DNA of 60,229 nucleotides from Pseudomonadota bacterium (GTDB lineage Bacteria; Pseudomonadota; Gammaproteobacteria; UBA1113): NCBI GenBank assembly GCA_021778015.1, contig JAJYCX010000013.1, positions 1 to 60,229 of the forward strand, read 5' to 3'. Shown piece by piece: positions 54,739 to 60,229 of this stretch (position 1 is its first letter; each line of letters starts with the position of its first letter). The notes under the pieces were generated by a model. It saw only the letters and a program-made list of their open reading frames with translations, ran no database searches and was not told where the DNA came from. The position numbers and the translations under genes were made by a program.

Positions 54739-55836
54739 TTACTGTTCTTTATCACTGTCTTCTTGCTCAGCCGCTGCCGCTGCTGCTGCTGCCGCTTTTT
54801 TAGCAAAGTCTTCATCTGCTTTGATGATGCGTCTGGGCTGAACCCAATTTTCAACACGCATCCCTAAAGATAATGAATTTGCAGTCAAAATGGCTTTGAT
54901 TTCTGTCAATGATTTCTTGCCTAAATTAGGCGTTTTTAACAAATCGGTTTCAGTACGCTGAATCAAATCCCCTACAAAGAAGATGTTTTCCGCTTTCAAG
55001 CAATTGGTTGAACGCACTGTCAATTCTAAATCTTCAATAGGGCGCATTAACAAAGGATCTAGATTTTGTAACATGTGGCTGGCAGAGCGACCATGTATAT
55101 CTTTTAAATCTACAAAGGCCATCAACTGTTGTTGCAGCAACGTAGCTGCATTACGGATAGCTTCATCTGGAGATATAGCACCATTGGTTTCCAATTCGAT
55201 AACCAATTTATCTAGATTAGTTCTTTGTTCTACTCGAGCATTTTCAACTCTATAGGTAACCCGTTTAACTGGCGTAAAAGATGCATCCACCAACAACATA
55301 CCTACAGGCTTAGCTTCTTCTTCGTCTTGATAACGGCTTACTGCGGCTTGATAACCTCTACCCATTACTAATTTCGCCTCTAAACTAATAGAGCCATTAG
55401 AGGATAAATGAGCAATGACATGGTTCTTGTTGATAATATCCACATCTGAATCCACTTCTATATCACCGGCGTAAACAATACCAGGGCCTTTTTTATTGAT
55501 TTTTAAAATGGCCTCACGACGAGAATGCATTTTGCATGCTAGCCCTTTTAAATTTTGCAAAATTTCAATCACGTCTTCTTGTACGCCTTCCATGGGGCTA
55601 TACTCATGCAATACATTGGCTATCTTGACTTCAACTACAGCAGCACCAGGCATAGATGACAATAAAATACGGCGCAATACGTGGCCTAAAGTATGACCAA
55701 AACCTCTTTCCAAAGGCTCTAATGCAATTTCATAGGTACTACGACCGATTTCTTTAACCACTATATTACTAGGGGCCAAAACTTCGTAGGGATTTTGCAG
55801 GTCATAGGCTTTGTGTTCGTAGCTCGTTTGCAACAT
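54739..55836 (-). CDS. rpoA: RNA polymerase alpha subunit
   Basis: 365 residues. N-terminal domain with [20 protein letters not shown] and [15 protein letters not shown], the assembly region; C-terminal domain with [20 protein letters not shown] and [16 protein letters not shown], which contacts UP elements and activators. Most orthologues are near 330 residues. Here about 30 extra residues follow the usual end, including an uninterrupted run of nine alanines and an acidic tail (EQEDSDKEQ). In the alpha operon between rpsD and rplQ. Confidence 0.97.
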   Translation of the reverse strand: MLQTSYEHKAYDLQNPYEVLAPSNIVVKEIGRSTYEIALEPLERGFGHTLGHVLRRILLSSMPGAAVVEVKIANVLHEYSPMEGVQEDVIEILQNLKGLACKMHSRREAILKINKKGPGIVYAGDIEVDSDVDIINKNHVIAHLSSNGSISLEAKLVMGRGYQAAVSRYQDEEEAKPVGMLLVDASFTPVKRVTYRVENARVEQRTNLDKLVIELETNGAISPDEAIRNAATLLQQQLMAFVDLKDIHGRSASHMLQNLDPLLMRPIEDLELTVRSTNCLKAENIFFVGDLIQRTETDLLKTPNLGKKSLTEIKAILTANSLSLGMRVENWVQPRRIIKADEDFAKKAAAAAAAAAEQEDSDKEQ

Positions 55837-55853
55837 AAAATATTCCCCCGGGG

Positions 55854-56474
55854 TTATCGTGAATAAAATTCAACGATTAAATTTTCATTAATTTCTAATT
55901 GCACTTCATCGCGCTGTGGCACTGCGGTAAACTTGCCCTTGACTGCAGCAACATCTACTTCTACCCACGCTGGGAAACCCAATTGCTGCTGGCTTTCTAG
56001 CGCAGCTCTGATACGCAATTGTGCTTTGCACTTTTCTTTCACTTCAACAACGTCACCCGCTTTCATTATGTAAGACGGGATATTGACAATGCTGCCATTG
56101 ACGAGAATAGTACGATGACTCACCATTTGTCGTGCTTCAGCACGCGTGCTGGCAAAACCCATACGATAAACAACGTTGTCTAAGCGGCATTCTAATAACT
56201 GTATAAGATTGGTGCCCGTAGAACCTTTTGTGCGCGACGCTTTATCCATGAAACGCTTAAATTGTCGCTCTAACATGCCGTAAATACGGCGTAATTTTTG
56301 TTTTTCACGTAACATGGTACCGTAGGTTGATAAGCGGCTACGACGCGCCACTTTTTGCCCGGGAACCATTTCCATATTACATTTTGATTCTAATGATCTG
56401 AGCTTGCTTTTTAGCATTAAATCCATGCCTTCACGACGCGCTAATCTACAAGTAGGACCTCTATATTTTGCCAT
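55854..56474 (-). CDS. rpsD: 30S ribosomal protein S4
   Basis: 206 residues. [20 protein letters not shown] at the start, the S4 RNA-binding domain with [20 protein letters not shown], and [12 protein letters not shown] are diagnostic. Primary 16S rRNA binder and, in E. coli, the translational regulator of the alpha operon. Lies between rpsK and rpoA. Zinc-binding cysteines of the C+ type are absent, as in E. coli. Confidence 0.97.
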   Translation of the reverse strand: MAKYRGPTCRLARREGMDLMLKSKLRSLESKCNMEMVPGQKVARRSRLSTYGTMLREKQKLRRIYGMLERQFKRFMDKASRTKGSTGTNLIQLLECRLDNVVYRMGFASTRAEARQMVSHRTILVNGSIVNIPSYIMKAGDVVEVKEKCKAQLRIRAALESQQQLGFPAWVEVDVAAVKGKFTAVPQRDEVQLEINENLIVEFYSR

Positions 56475-56502
56475 CTAATTATCTACTCCTCAAATACTAT
56501 CT

Positions 56503-56895
56503 TTACACGCGTCTTTTCTTGCGTGGTCTACAGCCGTTATGCGGCAACCTGGTAACATCTTTAATTCCAATCACATTTAAGCCTAGGGTCACTAAGGCAC
56601 GAACTGCGGACTCACGTCCTGGTCCAGGTCCTTTCACCATAACAACAACATTTTGCAATCCTTGTTCCATCGCTTTTTTACCAGCAATTTCCGTAGCCAC
56701 ACCGGCTGCAAAAGGCGTACTTTTTCTGGATCCGCGGAAGCCAGAGCCCCCCGCTGTTTGCCAAGCAATTACATTACCTAGCTTATCCGCAAAGGTTACA
56801 ATTGTGTTATTAAAAGTAGCCTGGATACAAACCATCCCATCTACTACTTTACGTTTAATTTTTCGAGCCGTTTTTTTAATTGCTACTTCAGCCAT
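56503..56895 (-). CDS. rpsK: 30S ribosomal protein S11
   Basis: 130 residues. [37 protein letters not shown] and the C-terminal THNGCR-type [13 protein letters not shown] are invariant S11 features. Part of the 30S platform. Alpha operon gene between rpsM and rpsD. Confidence 0.97.
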   Translation of the reverse strand: MAEVAIKKTARKIKRKVVDGMVCIQATFNNTIVTFADKLGNVIAWQTAGGSGFRGSRKSTPFAAGVATEIAGKKAMEQGLQNVVVMVKGPGPGRESAVRALVTLGLNVIGIKDVTRLPHNGCRPRKKRRV

Positions 56896-56930
56896 AATTC
56901 TCTACTTCCACACCATACCGATTAATAATT

Positions 56931-57299
56931 CTATGCCGCTGCCGTACTAGTACGGTTACGGCCTTTACGCGTACGCGCATTTGTTTTGGTACGTTGCCCG
57001 CGTACTGGTAGACCACGACGATGGCGCACACCACGGTAACAACCTATATCTTTCAAACGCTTAATATTTGTAGCCACTTCACGACGTAAATCGCCTTCGA
57101 CTATATATTGCGCTTTAGCGATACATTCACGAATTCGCTCTACATCTTCTTCTGATAAATCCTTAGCCTTACGATGTCCTTCAACCTCAGCAGCTTTACA
57201 AATCTTATCGGCCAAGGTATGCCCTATGCCATAAATGGCAGTTAAGGCGATGCAAATATGTTTGTTCGGTGGAATATTAACACCGGAAATTCGAAACAT
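56931..57299 (-). CDS. rpsM: 30S ribosomal protein S13
   Basis: 122 residues. [33 protein letters not shown] and the basic tail [20 protein letters not shown] identify S13, which sits in the 30S head and contacts the P-site tRNA. First gene of the alpha operon, 97 bp after rpmJ. Confidence 0.97.
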   Translation of the reverse strand: MFRISGVNIPPNKHICIALTAIYGIGHTLADKICKAAEVEGHRKAKDLSEEDVERIRECIAKAQYIVEGDLRREVATNIKRLKDIGCYRGVRHRRGLPVRGQRTKTNARTRKGRNRTSTAAA

Positions 57300-57396
57300 A
57301 GAATACTCCCAACTTTAATGCTTAATCTAAAAAATAGCGGCTAAGGATATCTGCTTTTGCAATAAAAAGCAAGGGTTCCCTACGCATACCCCCATT

Positions 57397-57510
57397 CTAA
57401 CCTTGTCTTTGTTTGTGCTTGGCGTCAGCACAAATAATGCGCACAACACCACGGCGCTTAATAACCTTGCAATTTCTGCACATTCTTTTTACAGATGCTC
57501 TTACTTTCAT
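57397..57510 (-). CDS. rpmJ: 50S ribosomal protein L36
   Basis: 37 residues, read directly from the minus strand: begins [20 protein letters not shown] and ends [10 protein letters not shown]. The zinc ligands Cys11, Cys14, Cys27 and His32 are all present, so this is the zinc-binding (C+) form. It lies between secY and rpsM as in E. coli. Confidence 0.95.
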   Translation of the reverse strand: MKVRASVKRMCRNCKVIKRRGVVRIICADAKHKQRQG

Positions 57511-57546
57511 AATACGCTCCAATCTTTCATGATCAAATCTCACCCG

Positions 57547-57620
57547 CTCCCTAACGGTCGCGGCTCGGACATTTATCGTAACACCCTTACGGTTGGCGGC
57601 TCGGATATTTACCGTAATAA
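57547..57620. repeat. 20-bp GC-rich dispersed word (copy 3) plus an adjacent imperfect repeat, between secY and rpmJ
   Basis: CTCCCTAACGGTCGCGGCTC at 57547-57566 equals the copies at 13662 and 10383. It continues as GGCTCGGACATTTATCGTAA, which recurs 36 bp later as GGCTCGGATATTTACCGTAA. The second unit covers the secY stop and its last two codons, so the element end defines the SecY C-terminus. Confidence 0.7.
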
Positions 57621-58934
57621 TCCTGCACCAGGCCTATTTTTACCCTTAGTGTTAGCCTTCTTCAACAAAGACTCATATTGCACAGACATCATATGCGCTT
57701 GCACTTGCGAGATAAAATCCATCAATACCACTACCACGATCAATAACGAAGTACCACCGAAGTAAAAAGGCACACTGAGTTTAGTAATCAAAATTTGCGG
57801 CAATAATGCCACAAAGATCAAGTAAATAGCCCCCACCAAAGTCAATCGCGTCATAACCGTATCAATATATTTTGCCGTTTGCTCCCCTGGACGTATCCCG
57901 GGAATAAAAGCACCTGAGCGCTTTAAATTATCGGCCGTATCACGCGGATTAAACACCAATGCCGCATAAAAGAATGCGAAAAAGATGATACAAACCGCAT
58001 AAGCCGCCATATAAACCGGGCTAGAAGGCTGCATCCAATAGGACACGTTCTTCAACCAACCCAAGCCATGCACACCACCCAAAAACTGGCTTAATGAACC
58101 TGGCAATAGCAAAATACTCATCGCAAAAATAGGCGGTATAACCCCGGTCATATTGACCTTCAATGGCAAATGACTGGTCTGCGCCGCATATATTTTTCGT
58201 CCTTGCTGGCGCTTAGCATAATGGATCGCAATGCGTCGTTGTCCGCGCTCTACAAATACTACAAAGGCAAAAACTGCCAAAATCAACACCGCTACAAATA
58301 ACAGCACCAGTACGTCCATTTGTCCTTGTCTAGATTGCTCTAGCACACGTACAACGGCAGCGGGTAAACCCGATACGATACCGGCAAATATCAGCAAGGA
58401 AATTCCATTGCCCACACCACGTTCATTGATCTGTTCACCTAACCACATCAAAAACATTGTCCCTGTGGTTAAAGTAAGGGTAGAAATCAAATAAAACCCA
58501 AAATCTGGCGACAATGCGATGTGATTGCTGACTATATATTTTGTCATACCCAGCGCTTGGAACATCGCTAAAATCAAGGTGCCATAACGCGTATATTGGT
58601 TTATCTTACGTCGTCCAGACTCGCCTTCTTTTTTTAACTGTTCTAACTGCGGCACAACCGAAGTCATCAGCTGCACAATAATGGATGCCGAAATATAAGG
58701 CATCACACCCAATGCAAATAAACTAAATCGTCTTAATGCGCCACCGGAAAATACGTTAAAAACGCCCAGTAAACCACCTTCTTGTGCTTTAAAAAAGTCG
58801 GCCAAACGCTCCGGATCCAGCCCTGGCACAGGAATGTGTGTGCCTATACGATAAACAATAATCGCCACCAGTAAAAACAACAACCGTTGTTTTAGCTCAC
58901 TCAATCCTGAAGTAGCAGGAGATGCAGCACTCAT
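57609..58934 (-). CDS. secY: Preprotein translocase subunit SecY
   Basis: 441 residues with ten membrane helices. Conserved segments: [35 protein letters not shown], the plug/lateral gate region, [20 protein letters not shown] and [19 protein letters not shown]. Core of the Sec channel in the inner membrane. Encoded between rplO and rpmJ, the usual spc order. The last codons (LLR) lie in a repeat element that fills the gap to rpmJ. Confidence 0.97.
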   Translation of the reverse strand: MSAASPATSGLSELKQRLLFLLVAIIVYRIGTHIPVPGLDPERLADFFKAQEGGLLGVFNVFSGGALRRFSLFALGVMPYISASIIVQLMTSVVPQLEQLKKEGESGRRKINQYTRYGTLILAMFQALGMTKYIVSNHIALSPDFGFYLISTLTLTTGTMFLMWLGEQINERGVGNGISLLIFAGIVSGLPAAVVRVLEQSRQGQMDVLVLLFVAVLILAVFAFVVFVERGQRRIAIHYAKRQQGRKIYAAQTSHLPLKVNMTGVIPPIFAMSILLLPGSLSQFLGGVHGLGWLKNVSYWMQPSSPVYMAAYAVCIIFFAFFYAALVFNPRDTADNLKRSGAFIPGIRPGEQTAKYIDTVMTRLTLVGAIYLIFVALLPQILITKLSVPFYFGGTSLLIVVVVLMDFISQVQAHMMSVQYESLLKKANTKGKNRPGAGLLR

Positions 58935-59018
58935 AAAATTTTATCCTTCTACTCTTTGCATTTGAGTTTTATGCTTTTTTGCTTCGCCTAAAACTCAACT
59001 GCTGTGAGTATATTAAAT

Positions 59019-59453
59019 TTAAATTAATACTTGGCCGCCGGCGGCTTCTATCAATACTTTAGCGCCTGCCGTAGCGGCGATTCCTTTTAAGGTAACAGCC
59101 CTATTGATAGCACCTGTAGCAATAACCTTAACAAATTTTACATTATGGCCAACCACACCCATATCTTTTAAATCTTGCAACCCTATTTCGGCGGCACTTA
59201 ACTTATCTAATTGCGACAACCGTATTTCGCGGGTAGCACGTTTTTTCCACGAGTTAAAACCACTCTTAGGCAAACGTCTGTGCAAAGGCATTTGTCCGCC
59301 TTCAAAACCAATGGCAACTTTACCGCTACCACGTGATTTCTGACCTTTATTACCTTTACCACCGTTTTTGCCAACGCCAGAGCCCCAGCCACGACCAACA
59401 CGGATCTTAACTTTGTGTGAACCTTCTGCGGGTTTTAATGTATTTAAATGCAT
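59019..59453 (-). CDS. rplO: 50S ribosomal protein L15
   Basis: 144 residues. MHLNTLKPAEGSHKVKIRVG followed by the Gly/Lys-rich segment GKNGGKGNKGQKSRGSG and FEGGQMPLHRRLPKSGF is the hallmark of L15. Precedes secY by 84 bp and follows rpmD by 6 bp. Confidence 0.97.
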   Translation of the reverse strand: MHLNTLKPAEGSHKVKIRVGRGWGSGVGKNGGKGNKGQKSRGSGKVAIGFEGGQMPLHRRLPKSGFNSWKKRATREIRLSQLDKLSAAEIGLQDLKDMGVVGHNVKFVKVIATGAINRAVTLKGIAATAGAKVLIEAAGGQVLI

Positions 59454-59459
59454 GCTGTG

Positions 59460-59645
59460 TTACTCCTGGACTTCCAACAAATAAGAGACTTTGTTTATCA
59501 TGCCACGAATGGATGGCGTATCTTCCACTTCAACGGTATGACCTATACGACGCAGACCTAAACCAATTACACAAGCTTTATGATTTGCCAAGCGGCCTAT
59601 AGTACTTTTCTTTAAAGTAACTTTTACGGTTTTAGACTTGCTCAT
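59460..59645 (-). CDS. rpmD: 50S ribosomal protein L30
   Basis: 61 residues. [20 protein letters not shown] and [20 protein letters not shown] are the conserved L30 core. Its start overlaps the end of rpsE by 14 bp, indicating coupled translation within the spc operon. Confidence 0.97.
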   Translation of the reverse strand: MSKSKTVKVTLKKSTIGRLANHKACVIGLGLRRIGHTVEVEDTPSIRGMINKVSYLLEVQE

Positions 59646-60159
59646 GTTCGGCCTCTCTCCATATTTCTTGTACTGATTTACCGCGCTTTGCCGCTATCCA
59701 ATCTGGAGAATGGATAGAGGTCAGTGCTTTCAAAGTTGCTCTAACGACGTTGATAGGATTACTGGATCCTGCCACCACTTTCGCCAAAACATTTTTAACG
59801 CCAATGACGTTGAACACGGAGCGCATCGCACTACCGGCAATAATACCCGTACCTTCAGAAGCGGGCTTCATAAATACCGTACTAGAACCATGTTTCGCTT
59901 TAACTTCATGGAATAAAGTATCATTATTCAATTCTATCGTGATCATATTGCGTTTGGCGGCTTCTGTTGCCTTTTGTATGGCTGCAGGCACTTCACGTGA
60001 TTTGCCTATGCCTATACCAACGCGTCTATGACCGTCACCCACTACCACTAAAGCGGAAAAACCAAAGATACGTCCACCTTTGACCACCTTAGCAACACGG
60101 CGCACATGCACCAATTCTTCAATATAACCATCTGATTTAACATCTACTACAGCACTCAT
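59632..60159 (-). CDS. rpsE: 30S ribosomal protein S5
   Basis: 175 residues. [20 protein letters not shown], the region mutated in spectinomycin resistance, is followed by [20 protein letters not shown] and [20 protein letters not shown]. Helps translational accuracy in the 30S subunit. Second visible gene of the spc operon, about 10 bp after the rplR stop. Confidence 0.97.
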   Translation of the reverse strand: MSAVVDVKSDGYIEELVHVRRVAKVVKGGRIFGFSALVVVGDGHRRVGIGIGKSREVPAAIQKATEAAKRNMITIELNNDTLFHEVKAKHGSSTVFMKPASEGTGIIAGSAMRSVFNVIGVKNVLAKVVAGSSNPINVVRATLKALTSIHSPDWIAAKRGKSVQEIWREAEHEQV

Positions 60160-60169
60160 GACACTACCC

Positions 60170-60229
60170 CTAAAAATCTAAGCCAGCTTCACGTGCAGCA
60201 TCGGCTAACGCCTTAACACGGCCGTGGTA
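60170..60229 (-). CDS. rplR: 50S ribosomal protein L18, C-terminal end (truncated by window)
   Basis: The last 19 codons are visible: [19 protein letters not shown] and a TAG stop at 60170-60172. This matches the conserved L18 C-terminus. The rest lies beyond the window. Its position upstream of rpsE is the normal spc order. Confidence 0.9.
   Translation of the reverse strand, partial: YHGRVKALADAAREAGLDF

Noticed and set aside
57403-57765. 120-codon open frame on the plus strand
   Set aside because: Antisense to rpmJ and the end of secY; the true genes are on the minus strand.

Overview
The window reads as chromosomal DNA of a gammaproteobacterium with moderately low GC. The core genes (spc/alpha ribosomal operon, gmk-rpoZ-spoT-ridA, pepP-ubiH-ubiI, xseB-ispA, sspA-sspB, rpoH, apbC-dcd-recJ, and a Pseudomonas-like waaF-waaC-waaP-wap core-LPS operon) are gammaproteobacterial. 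Several features suggest a host-associated lineage, with Legionellales as my best guess: an ankyrin-repeat protein, large unrecognised proteins with acidic C-termini, a DUF2845-like protein, gene remnants and dispersed hairpin repeats. This placement is inference from gene content only.

Layout. Positions 1-572 hold the 3' end of a class III nucleotide cyclase. Positions 795-10265 are one tightly coupled minus-strand operon (waaF, waaC, a waaG'-waaP chimera, three further LPS-kinase-like genes, a carbamoyltransferase, an MFS transporter), with most junctions overlapping as ATGA, GTGA or TAATG. Positions 10431-18437 carry gloB, a broken MATE gene, mmsB, recJ, a CDP-alcohol phosphatidyltransferase, dcd, apbC and an L,D-transpeptidase lipoprotein. 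Positions 18648-25331 are an accessory region: small hypotheticals, a Bcr/CflA-type MFS, an S41 peptidase, a scar made of duplicated 3' ends of those last two genes, hairpin repeats and an ankyrin protein. Positions 25654-40054 are housekeeping (csaA, ubiI, ubiH, pepP, ridA, spoT, rpoZ, gmk, yicC, rph) followed by a SWIM/SNF2 helicase and an FMN glutamate-synthase-like oxidoreductase.

Positions 40051-45883 are the most novel stretch. A two-gene unit, a large unrecognised protein followed by a small coiled-coil protein, is present twice in tandem. Between the copies lies a decayed copy of the 3' end of ispA, whose intact gene sits just upstream of the whole block. This dates the arrangement to a tandem duplication whose endpoint was inside ispA. 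The two large paralogues share a palindrome and an identical ribosome-binding context just ahead of their start codons. Their function is unknown; secreted effector proteins are one hypothesis.

Positions 46028-53365 hold ispA-xseB, a large proline-stalked putative surface protein, tsaD, a DUF2845-like secreted protein, rpoH and sspB/sspA. Positions 53550-54221 encode a lone polyprenyl-phosphate sugar-1-phosphate transferase. The window ends inside the ribosomal operon (rplR-rpsE-rpmD-rplO-secY-rpmJ-rpsM-rpsK-rpsD-rpoA-rplQ, minus strand), including the 37-residue rpmJ. Two dispersed repeat families occur: a hairpin element with AAGATGCGAGA-type terminal inverted repeats, and a 20-bp GC-rich word found three times, once between secY and rpmJ. 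I saw no tRNA, rRNA or CRISPR array.
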